A program made the translations under genes and the position numbers. From Petrosia ficiformis (Eukaryota > Porifera > Demospongiae > Haplosclerida > Petrosiidae), in assembly GCA_947044365.1 (NCBI GenBank), contig OX345647.1, positions 2,538,001 to 2,602,000 on the forward strand: a DNA stretch of 64,000 nt. The letters run 5' to 3'. Within the stretch, counting starts at the first letter, position 1. Each line of letters starts with the position of its first letter. Under the pieces are notes generated by a model. The model made no database searches. It saw nothing but the letters and a program-made list of their open reading frames with translations, and was not told where the DNA came from. Shown here piece after piece: positions 44,826-53,592 of the stretch.

Positions 44826-45037
44826 CTACTTTACACGTTGAAGAAATGGAAGAAGTGTGCGCTCTTTGTAACGTTAATATTGGTGAAGGAATGGCAAAAG
44901 CAAAGAGGCTTAGGTTATTTGGAGATAGTGCAGTGGACACAAGAGAACAGATGGATATGTTTTTGTATCAGGAGTTGGTTGAAAATGTCTGGCAGGAGAC
45001 CATATATCAAAGACTTCCCATATCCTGTGGGCAATGA
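44826..45037 (+). pseudogene. Coding-like fragment with CxxC motif inside the 638-bp element
   Basis: The plus-strand frame from ATG 44823-44825 onward shows CALCNVNIGEGMAKAKRLRLF and DTREQMDMFLYQELVEN. It is well-formed, with charged helices and a CxxC, but I do not recognise the family. It ends where the minus-strand helicase fragment begins (~44990), so the element looks like two fragments placed tail to tail. Confidence 0.4.
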
Positions 45038-45145
45038 TCCAAAAACATCATGGCCTTCAAGAAACCTAACCATACACTCCTTCTGTTTCTCCTTCAACTC
45101 AGTAACACCAGCCTTTCTCATTGTAAATTCAATAGCACCATCCAT
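44915..45145 (-). pseudogene. RecQ-type helicase N-terminal fragment
   Basis: 76 codons: a short leader, then LKEKQKECMVRFLEGHDVFG and SLPTGYGKSLIYGLLPDIFN. The Q-motif-like ELKEKQ and the Walker A LPTGYGKS, in this spacing, are typical of RecQ-family DNA helicases. Only motifs 0 and I are present, so no activity is expected. It lies within the 638-bp TIR element. Confidence 0.75.
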
Positions 45146-45334
45146 TTTTCGTACTGAAAGTGTCAGTTATGAATTTTATTAACACAAATATGAATTTTAA
45201 GAATTTAATTAACATATATGAATCTCATTAAAATGAAGCCATTGTTTGTAAAGGGGTACTTGAACAAACTGCCTTGTCCCCAGACCCTTCCTTCGTAGTA
45301 GGTTGGGTCTGGCTACGCGAGACTAATCGTAAGT

Positions 45335-45778
45335 TAGTGGTTGAAAGTATTCGTTGTCTAGGTCAAGAAACAGAACAGTACGAAGTTTGTGTTTTACAAA
45401 ACAGATAAGTTGTATAAAGTATTATACGTATTTACTTAGCCAATATACGTAGAATAAACACTAAGATTATAGTAACACTTCCACAAATAGAATATGTAAG
45501 CAAAATTTGTAAACCCAAATGATCAACAATTTACCAACAAATTAGTATACCAAGTCATTTTAAAATAGAAGCGAAACAAGAATAATATGGAAACATGTTC
45601 AAAAATAAAAGAAGATGTAGGAATTTTAATAGCGAATAATTATAATATTGCAGTATATTTTGAGTACTGTCTCCTTCTGGACACCATTCCTGCAGAAAAT
45701 ATCAATACTGTTAATGAAACAGAATAGTCATCACGTATTAGATCAACAATTTAATTTACTGAGTTATTTAAAAACAGA
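45335..45778. repeat. Direct-repeat region preceding foldback
   Basis: GATCAACAATTTA...AAACAAGAATAAT words near 45520-45590 recur near 45740-45795. No gene is visible. The second set merges into the arm of the foldback that follows. Confidence 0.5.
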
Positions 45779-46083
45779 AACAAGAATAATAAAAAACATT
45801 TTAAAAAATGATTGAGTATGTAGGGATATATATCAAAACCGAAAAAGCACAGGAACAAGATGGCTTTGACAACAAAATGAAATGCCACTTCTACATAACA
45901 ACCCTACATTAGTATATATAGCTAGAGTAAAGGCAAAACACGAAGAAGCGATACTTATATATGGTTGTTTTGTGGAAGTGGTATTTCATTTTGTTGCCAA
46001 AGCAATCTTGTTCCTGTGCTTTTTCGGTTTTGATATATATCCCTACATACTCATTCATTTTTTAAAATGTTTATTATTCTTGT
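45779..46083. repeat. Large foldback element, family G
   Basis: Arms of about 125 bp run inward from both ends: AAGAATAATAAAAAACATTT, TGAGTATGTAGGGATATATA, CCGAAAAAGCACAGGAACAAG and AACAAAATGAAATGCCACTTC on the left, with their inverses on the right. The ~50-bp centre is unrelated. The arms share the AAAAAGCACA block with 19405-19660. Confidence 0.85.
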
Positions 46084-46112
46084 ATATATATATATAGGTT
46101 ATGTCATGCGGC

Positions 46113-48025
46113 TCATGCCACGAGTATTTCAGGTTTATAATCACTGAGGACGAGGTGATTAAAAGCCTGATATTGCACAAATGCCAATGCAAACACTCCA
46201 CATTCGATTTTTCCAGGCTGTTGCTGGACTGGAGAAATAGTGATTGATAGGAGGGTTAAGTCATCACTATCTTCAAAATGGAACTTATAAAATTGTGTAA
46301 GCTGGATTTGTAAAGACCTAGATAGTTCACCAGAATATAAGCTATTGTAAACAGCTACTGTTCCTTCAAGATTTGTTGATATAATCCAGTGAGCATCATT
46401 GTCCATTGTAATGAATTGAACAGCTGGTTGTGGAACAGGAGGTGCTGACCTTTATTAGACCAGCAATATCTGGAAACTGGCAAGAGAGTATAGCCATTCC
46501 ATACTGAGTATTTATATGTCAACATGTGTCCTGAAGAAATATTTCACTGCAAAAATAAAATAAAATAACTAATTCATTGGTTAGTACAGTTGCAAGGAAT
46601 AATGGAAATTGTAATTTAATTAGTTGTGTAGGTTCTTATGATTGCATGGTGACATACACATGTACTAATTATACTACCAATTATAATCTAATAATAATTA
46701 CAGTTTCAATTTCCTTATATGGTCTAATTGATATACAAAGAAGCAAAATAAATATTTTAAATAAGGTTTCCAAACCTTTGTGCAGATATTAGACATGATT
46801 ATTTGATTATAATTGATATAAGTACGTTATCATGCAGTCATGACATCCTGTATGACTAACTAAATTATAATTTGCATCCTTGCAACTGTACTAACAAATA
46901 CATTTGTTATTTTAACAATTCTATTTTTGCAGTGTGCTGACCTTTATTAGACCAGTAATGTCTGGAAACTGGCAAGAGAGTATAGCCATTCCATACCGAG
47001 TATTTATATGTCAACATGTGTCCTGAAGAAATATTTTCAAATTCTTCAGGGTTGAGTTTGGGTAGCCTCAGTTGTTTACAACAACTGCATGAAAGTGAAA
47101 AATATAGATTGTTTATCTTCACAATTGTTAATGTAGTACTCAAGTTACATTGCAACATATTTTGTAATAGGTTTTTCTCTGGGTTCACTTCAGAAAAGGA
47201 GGAGCCTTGTATTTGAGTTATCTGTAATGGAGACCATGATGGGAAACTGCTAGGATGATTGTGTAGAGTTTATGTAGAGGAAATATCAAAAGTATTGTCC
47301 TTAGCAGATTCAGAAGAATCTGATTGTGGTATATAAACAGGTGGAACTTCTTGATGATGAGATCAAAGTAAGGCTGAAGGTGATCCATGAGAAGCAGACA
47401 CTTTATTTACAATAGGAGTTGAAGTAGTGCAACAAATCTCGTAAACATTTTTACTAATGTCATATGGTCCATTTCATCTGAAATTCATCTTCCTTCCCTT
47501 TCTACGTTTTGAATAGAATTCTTAAAGTTATCAAGAACTTTTTTCCAATTTCATAACTGTAAGTACTGGCATATTCCCTGTAAAATACTGTAAAAATATC
47601 TATGAGAAAAATAGAAATAACATAGCTGTCATAGGTTTCTTTCTGCTACTCTTGGCCATGAGAAATGTTCCCCTTTGCTTTTCTATGAAAACTGCCCTTT
47701 TATCCATTAGATTCTGGAATGCATTATCTGTATGGATGTCAGGAAGGCTCAAAAATTTATAAAGAACTGTATGAGGATCAGTTGCACTATAGTCCAACTG
47801 CACTGGTAAAACAGCCCTCCTGCCATAGATGATTTCACATGGTGAGAATTTACTAGAATCATGTTGTGATGTGTTATATGCAAATGTACATGTATCTAAA
47901 TGTAAGTCCCAATCATTTCCTGGCTGGTCTGTTAGTTTAACTAACATTGATTGTGTTTTTTGGTTGAAACGTTTGTCTAGACCATTTGCCTGAGTGAAAA
48001 GATATGTATATAACACCATATACAT
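46113..48025 (-). pseudogene. Integrase (DDE) plus Ulp1-protease element remnant
   Basis: On the minus strand, 48025-47600 encodes the C-terminal half of a Ty3/gypsy-type integrase core: ANGLDKRFNQKTQSMLVKL, WDLHLDTCTFAYNTSQHD, FSPCEIIYGRRAVLPVQLD. A GPY-like module (NGPYDISKN) follows near 47460. Further downstream, 47188-46907 and 46406-46113 encode CKQLRLPKLNPEEF, SGHMLTYKYSVWNGY, then a C48/Ulp1 peptidase C-terminus: DNDAHWI (His), TVAVYNSL (Asp position replaced by Asn), QQQPGKIECGVFALAF (Gln and Cys). Integrase + GPY + Ulp1-type protease is reported for Ginger-type DNA transposons and related integrases. Stops, a MITE and a 110-bp duplication break it. Confidence 0.7.
46581..46894. mobile_element. 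TIR mini-element TTAGTACAGTTGCAAGGA
   Basis: Exact 18-base inverted ends TTAGTACAGTTGCAAGGA / TCCTTGCAACTGTACTAA. It separates two copies of a ~110-bp piece of the integrase/Ulp1 element (46449-46560 and 46943-47045), so it was inserted in, or accompanied, a local duplication. Confidence 0.75.
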
Positions 48026-48128
48026 TCAACATACATGCATGAAAACAACATACCTGAGAATGATAAGCAGTTGTCAACGTTCTTAGAATCTCATTGAGTT
48101 TGTTGTTGAATTATGTTTTTTTTTTTAG

Positions 48129-48290
48129 GTGAACAATGACGTATTGATGGCTAAATTGGGTCTGACTGTTTCTCTTTTGTCATCATTTACAGAGAAAATA
48201 TGACTTGGTTCACACGTTGGTGCTTTAAAAGATCCTCAAAAGGATGTTGAACTCATACTTACTGATGATCTCAAGTTTGATTCATTACAG
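48129..48290 (+). pseudogene. Decayed copy of the last exon of the first gene (copy 2)
   Basis: It matches 6001-6168 with the TTTTTTTAG acceptor preserved: GTGAACAATGACGTATTGAT, GGCTAAATTGGGTCTGAC, GAGAAAATATGACTTGG, GATCCTCAAAAGGATGTTGAAC. It stops at a TGA after about 24 codons and has a deletion in the middle. It lies 170 bp from the 3' end of the second glycosyltransferase-like gene and in convergent orientation. Confidence 0.85.
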
Positions 48291-48458
48291 ACTGTGTGCA
48301 TACATATGTATGTGTGTATGTATGTTGCACAAATAAGTTATTGTATAATAATTATCATTATTAGTTTTGTAAAGATGGCATTTCCTAACTTGGTGATTAT
48401 TTTTTAACTGATTTTTATACTTATAATGAATATCTTACAGCAAATCATTATACTGTAA

Positions 48459-49922
48459 TTATCGCCTTTCAAATGCAATTTCTAATAAAGCTTCATCACT
48501 TCGACACACATGATAAATCCTTTCACCATTTCCAAACTGAATAAACCTTGTTTTCATTTGATCTTGAAATGATCCACCACCAACTAATATTAAGATCTTC
48601 GATTGAGATAGTGAAAGCTGTTCCACTAAAGCAACAAATCCTTGATCTGGTATTCCACCATACTTTTTGGGATCATAGTGTAATGGTTTGATGTTATTCA
48701 CTTGTAATGTTCTCAAGCTCACTTTTCTTCCCCATGATACTTCAAAGGAATGACTACCATATTCCCCATAATCCACAAAATAGTGAAAATGTAGCTTTGT
48801 ATTAAGATATGTCTTTTTAATTTCAACAATCAGTGATTGCACTTTCTCAAAGCACTTTTTAAACAGTTGACCATGTCTATCCATCTTAGCCACTTTAGCA
48901 GTTCGTAAATGAATAGATACAAATTCGTTACCACCAGACAAGTATCTTACAAAAGCACTTGAATTACTAGTAACCCCTTTACTTAATGGATACATATCCT
49001 TTCCTGGAGAAGGGTGTGCAAAGATAGGAGAAACAGGTACAACTGGACGAAATGTCTTTTTTGGATTGTCACTGTATCCTCGCCAGACAGTAGCTACGAC
49101 TGTAACACTGTCTCTGTTATGAAACCCACAATATTTGGCAATTTCCTGAGGAGTAGTTATGTGCAAATGATCAATACAGCATGCCATACGTAACTTAAAG
49201 TGGGGTTGATCATGTTTGTTGGACTCGATATTGAGGGCACTCAACAACTTGTTACTGGTGCTTTTAATTTGTTCATTATTAGTGCAATCAACATAATGTT
49301 TACCTTTGAAATATGATTTTGTGGGCAAACCATGAAAATTAAAATGAAGAAGAGTGATTTCCCTATTAGCTAAATATATAAACTCTTCAAAAGAAGCCAG
49401 AGGTGGTAAATTGTACTTCTGACACAGTAAATCAGAGTTGAAACTATCCATATCATAAAGTATACTTATTGGTCTTGTCTTTCCTTTTGTTTTTATTGGA
49501 GGAGTACCCACAATTGATGGGAAGTTAACTGTTGTAGGTAAACCATATAATTCAGCATTCTGAGTGAATGGAGTAACAGTTCTAGTACGCCATCCTCCAC
49601 CAAAATTGATGAGTCCACACATACTATTAGTAGCCATCGTGAGTTGTTCCCAATAACTCAAACCTAACGAAAAGCTATGTAATGAAATGTTATATTTAAA
49701 AACAATATCTGAACAAGTAGAGAGTGAGTTTTTTCTGGTTATATTTCCTGAAGTTGAGGGCCTCACGGTGGTTGCATTTATCAACATGCCACTGTCTGGA
49801 ATGCGTTGAATTATTTCTTCTTCATAAGAATTGGTATTTAAATTGCTCCATCCAACTAACAGAAGTAAAACGATGACGGCCAAACTTAGAATCTTGGAAA
49901 AATGTGAGCGAATCAATGCCAT
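48459..49922 (-). CDS. Glycosyltransferase-like type II membrane protein, paralogue 2
   Basis: Single exon, 487 aa from the ATG at 49922 (MALIRSHFSK). A longer frame from 49943 adds 7 residues that have no counterpart in the paralogue, so the shorter start is preferred. The signal-anchor is at ~10-26 (KILSLAVIVLLLLVGW). The same luminal blocks occur as in 42105-43568: FVSIHLRTAK, FHYFVDYGEYG, ILVGGGSFQDQMKTR. By eye about 25 substitutions separate the two proteins, with none breaking the motifs, which suggests both are kept functional. It interrupts a region of integrase-type element remnants on both sides. Tentatively a fucosyltransferase-like Golgi enzyme; substrate unknown. Confidence 0.8.
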   Translation of the reverse strand: MALIRSHFSKILSLAVIVLLLLVGWSNLNTNSYEEEIIQRIPDSGMLINATTVRPSTSGNITRKNSLSTCSDIVFKYNISLHSFSLGLSYWEQLTMATNSMCGLINFGGGWRTRTVTPFTQNAELYGLPTTVNFPSIVGTPPIKTKGKTRPISILYDMDSFNSDLLCQKYNLPPLASFEEFIYLANREITLLHFNFHGLPTKSYFKGKHYVDCTNNEQIKSTSNKLLSALNIESNKHDQPHFKLRMACCIDHLHITTPQEIAKYCGFHNRDSVTVVATVWRGYSDNPKKTFRPVVPVSPIFAHPSPGKDMYPLSKGVTSNSSAFVRYLSGGNEFVSIHLRTAKVAKMDRHGQLFKKCFEKVQSLIVEIKKTYLNTKLHFHYFVDYGEYGSHSFEVSWGRKVSLRTLQVNNIKPLHYDPKKYGGIPDQGFVALVEQLSLSQSKILILVGGGSFQDQMKTRFIQFGNGERIYHVCRSDEALLEIAFERR

Positions 49923-49949
49923 TATAACAAGGTATATAACCATAAATAG

Positions 49950-51240
49950 GAGGAGCTAAGTTCATTTCACCAGGTATTTACATAGTTATAAATACCTAAT
50001 TTAATGTTACCATATCAAAGGGAATAATTCATTTAATTCTCTAAAAATCCTAAAGCAACAGGAGACAGATGAAAAGCAAGATATAAAGGTATCCCTATGA
50101 ATGTTTGTAACCACCAATAATCATTGCTGATGACTGTCTGATGTCTGAGAAATCATTGTTGCTCATTACTACAATCAACTACAATTTGTTGTCTGCTCAT
50201 GTTGGTCCACAGAATATTTCACTTGGCCCAGCTGTTTTACATTTATGTGTAGTTATAGTAATCGGTAGATACATGAAATATTGTGTAAATGCATAAACTG
50301 ATGCAGATTGTAGAGAATTAATCACCAGCACAAAATGCATTGGAGATTTTACCTGGTCTCATCACAGTTGTATGAAATTACTTTGGTAAAATTTCTATGA
50401 GAATGAAATAAAATGTATAACATGTACCATGGCATAATAAATTTTACAATGTCAAAGGGCTTGACCTTCATTGTATTGAAGTATTCGCAAGTAGATCTAA
50501 ACTTGTATGTTTGTTATGTGATATCTTGTGTTACATAGATTGACTCCACCGTGTGCATCAGCAACAATCAATTGCTATTGGTATTCCCAAAGGTTTTTAT
50601 TATTTCCTTCAATGAATACAGCACTACTGAGGCATCATATATTTAGAACAATCAACTTGTCTAGTGCTACATTACAAGAATTTGTGCTCAATCTTGCCAC
50701 AATTTTACATGAAAATCATTGGGAAAGAAAAGGTTGATGTGAATTAAGGCAGGATGTATACATGTCATAGTCTCTAGGTGGATATATGGATTATTTGTAT
50801 CCTGAAAGGGAGGAAGTTTTATCATCAATCTTTAATTCCAGTAGGAGAGGTTTGAACAAATATTCATATAAAATTTATGAGTCAGATACTTGCAGTTTGG
50901 TTCAATCATTGTAAGGTATTCAACAAGATATACAAAATGCTTCTGATTATGAACTTGCTAGCATCTCCCGTCAAATGATGCTGCAAAGAAACATTGTGTA
51001 CTACTAGATAGCTTATCTAGTAGTACACAATAGCTGAGTGGTGGATAGATTCTGGAAGATCAGTCTGACTAGAAGGTGAATGGACCTTCAATGCTGGGGC
51101 TAGTGTAAGTACAATGACTAGTCATCAGTTCCAGGAGCAATGGCATTATCATCTAGAGGATAACAAACACGTAATTAAGTGATCTAAATGAAATGTCTGG
51201 ACTGAGTCAGAGCTTGTAAGACATGGGACCAGTTACTTTA
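49950..51240. other. Non-coding region with family A fragment and decayed element DNA
   Basis: A short family A piece (ATAAAGGTATCCCTATGAATG...AATCATTGCTGATGACTG) lies at 50085-50160. The rest shows no gene. From about 51240 leftward it grades into decayed gypsy integrase sequence. Confidence 0.5.
50993..51031. repeat. 18-bp-arm hairpin
   Basis: Arms ATTGTGTACTACTAGATA / TATCTAGTAGTACACAAT are exact inverses around a 3-base loop (GCT). The hairpin lies in otherwise unstructured sequence. Confidence 0.9.
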
Positions 51241-51249
51241 ACTGAACAG

Positions 51250-52490
51250 GAATCTATTTTTCTTTACGACTGATGATTCCATGCTTAACAGTTTGCACTG
51301 CATGTTCAGCTAGTCTGTTTGATATTATGATGTTGTCAAATGTTATCATATCATTAAGTCCCGTGAATTGTTTAAATTGTTGACTGGTAATTCCTGAACC
51401 ATTGTCACAAAGTATGTTCTAGAATGCAATGGGTTGCAATAGTTTACAAAGAAATTCAATTGTTGCTTCCGATGAAATAGAGTTTACTATGTGTGAATCA
51501 ATCCACTTAAACTGAGCATCTACTATGATTAGAAAATGTGTGTCCTGGGTATGGACCAGCATGATCAATATGTAGTCAGATTCACGTCTACTACAAGGGT
51601 GTAATGGTGCTTTGGGTGGTAATGAATAAATGGTTTGACACATCTCACACAAACCAATTTTGGTTTCAATAGCAGCATCTAAACCTGGCCACCACACAAA
51701 ACAGGTGGCTAAATGTTTCATCCTGCTTACTTCTGGGTGACCTTCATGGAGTTGGCATAAAATGACCAGCAGGTGGAATCACAACATATTAACTCTACAG
51801 GACTCATCCAGCCAAAGCACTGAAGTTCATGACGATGATTACAATATGGAATGAAGTTTGGGCTTGGATCTGACAATGTCCAGCCAACCTGAAATTATTT
51901 CGTAACACGAGATAAAATAGGGTCTATATCTGTCCATGCTTTGATGTGGTTAGCAGTAACAATACATTCAGAGAGATGATTAGTTAGTAAAATCAGATCT
52001 CCGCATAAGTACAGATGAAGTGTTGTCTGGAAATAGTAAACGACTTAAGCCATCAGCATGAGCCATTTTACTTCCTGGTTTGAGTTGAATGGTCTACCGA
52101 CATATGTAATGTAAATGCTCAACATTGGATCTGAGAGGAGAGTTTTATTTTAATGGTTGGTGATATGAACAAATACAAAATTTTGTACCATGCATGTAAA
52201 TATTGATGAAATCTTTTCACTGAGAACACAATGGTGAGAGCTTCTTTCTCCAACTGTGAGTATTTCTTCTCTGCGTCTGAGAGTGTTCTGGATGTGAAGG
52301 CAATGGGCATTTCACTACTATCCTCCAACTTACGACTGAGGAAACCTCCTACATCATCATAATTATGGTGAAGTGTCACATGAAAGACTTGAGTTTTTAG
52401 AAGGATTGAAATGAACCAACAGTGATGATGACTGTAACATGTGCTTAGTTTGTTTGAATGCAGAGGCCTTGTCTACAAGACTTGTAATAG
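51250..52490 (-). pseudogene. Ty3/gypsy-type pol remnant (RT/RNase H to integrase)
   Basis: Minus strand, in order: RT connection (ASAFKQTKHMLQSSSLLVHF near 52470), RNase H (IAFTSRTLSDAEKKYSQLEK, EALTIVFSVKRFHQYLH, 52300-52180), integrase zinc domain (MKHLATCFVWWPGLDAAIE, CEMCQ, 51721-51640) and integrase core (IVDAQFKWIDSHIV; LCDNGSGITSQQFKQF; ISNRLAEHAVQTVKHGI, ending near 51250). Stops and frameshifts are frequent. No LTRs were found. It is a different family from the integrase at 47600-48025, since both contain the same N-(G/R)L core block. Confidence 0.8.
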
Positions 52491-52499
52491 ATCTCTTAG

Positions 52500-53425
52500 A
52501 ACACACATACTTGACTGTTTTGAGACTCATTATCTAACAACACATATATTACAGCACACTCTATTGTGCATGTGTGTGTTTAATTTGGGAAAATAAATGT
52601 CTAGATTATATAATGTCTCTTTGCTTTTGCATTATGTAATGTTGACCTCTCCATTGACTCCACCCCCCCTGCCGCCACATTCAAAGTACTTTTGCACTAT
52701 AAATTCTTTTACAACTATTACTTATAACAGTTCATATACCCTAGCTGCAACCAATAAGTGTACTGTACTGTACTGCTTAATGCTCAATTTTTGCAAACAG
52801 CATGAGACAGTATACTCTGTAAAGTATTGTGAATAAGGTTTAGTGGGTAAAAATTAATTCTGTGAAGGCTTAGTGGATTAAATTGGTTGCAGTACACAAG
52901 CAATAATCCCTACCTAGCAGTGTTGTAAAAGTAATGGTTTGACATTTTATAGTTATAGTTGTAGTTATATATAGTAAAGCATGAATACGATTTTAGTTAT
53001 TGTTAGCAAAAAGGTGAAATAATTATAGTGCTACTACTTATAGTAGTTAACTTGTGATGTTTCAAAAAATGCAGTTCATTACTCTTAACTATTAGCCTGT
53101 AGTCAGTTCTATCTTGTCCACTAAATGCTAGTTTCATAAACTTACATTCACAAGTTAGAAGTAATAAGTAGCTACTGAATCATGTACTTATTACAGTTAG
53201 AATCTTAATATAGACTGACAAAATTAGTTTTAGTTATAGTATTGTTATTAATTATTTTTTACCCCTTGCAAAAGTAGTTTTAGTTATTTGTAAATGCCCA
53301 ATATTGAGTGGTTTTAGATAGTGAACAAAAATTACTATGAAAACCCTTTTAGTAAGTCTAGTATTTACCTTAGTCAATCAACTAAAAGTTTTAGAAAACC
53401 CATCATAGTCATGCTAAAATAGAAC
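52500..53425. repeat. Non-coding, with TAGTTATAGTT-type repeat
   Basis: No gene is visible. From about 52930 to 53395 the sequence is dominated by AGTTATAGTT, TTTTAGTTAT and CCTTTTAGTAAG words, as at 1044-1310 and 57590-57800. Confidence 0.6.
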
Positions 53426-53429
53426 AGAT

Positions 53430-53575
53430 TGAGGATCCATTCATAAAGATCTTCAGCAGTAAATTTTGTAACACTAGTGGAAATCCCATTGATACCCATA
53501 GCCTTTGTATGATCAAGGGAAACCAGATCATCGTATGTGTCATCCACAGAAATTTATAATAGCAAAACTGTTATG
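53430..53575 (-). pseudogene. Non-LTR retrotransposon reverse transcriptase fragment
   Basis: About 45 codons on the minus strand: DDLVSLDHTKAMGINGIS, VTKFTAEDLYEWILNLF. The LDxxKAxGxDGIS...K..A..L...L..LF pattern is the first conserved block of LINE-type reverse transcriptases. It lies just beyond the 3' end of the beta-helix gene, on the same strand. Confidence 0.65.
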
Positions 53576-53592
53576 ACTGTACATGTACTTAA

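Larger units (their letters stand above)
44688..45325. mobile_element. 638-bp TIR element, 9-bp TSD, TAGTCTCGCGTAGCCAG family
   Basis: Terminal inverted repeats of at least 54 bp start TAGTCTCGCGTAGCCAGACC and continue through CTACTACGAAGG and GGGTCTGGGGACAAGGC at both ends. The flanks are ATTGTAAGT (44679-44687) and ATCGTAAGT (45326-45334), a 9-bp duplication with one mismatch. It carries a RecQ-type helicase fragment on the minus strand and a second coding-like fragment on plus. It is clearly non-autonomous. 9-bp duplications occur in Mutator/Rehavkus-type and Merlin elements, so superfamily is open. Confidence 0.9.

Noticed and set aside
49923..49943. Seven extra N-terminal codons of the second glycosyltransferase-like protein
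   Set aside because: The paralogue of equal length begins at the aligned Met; the extra residues precede the basic/signal-anchor start and have no counterpart.
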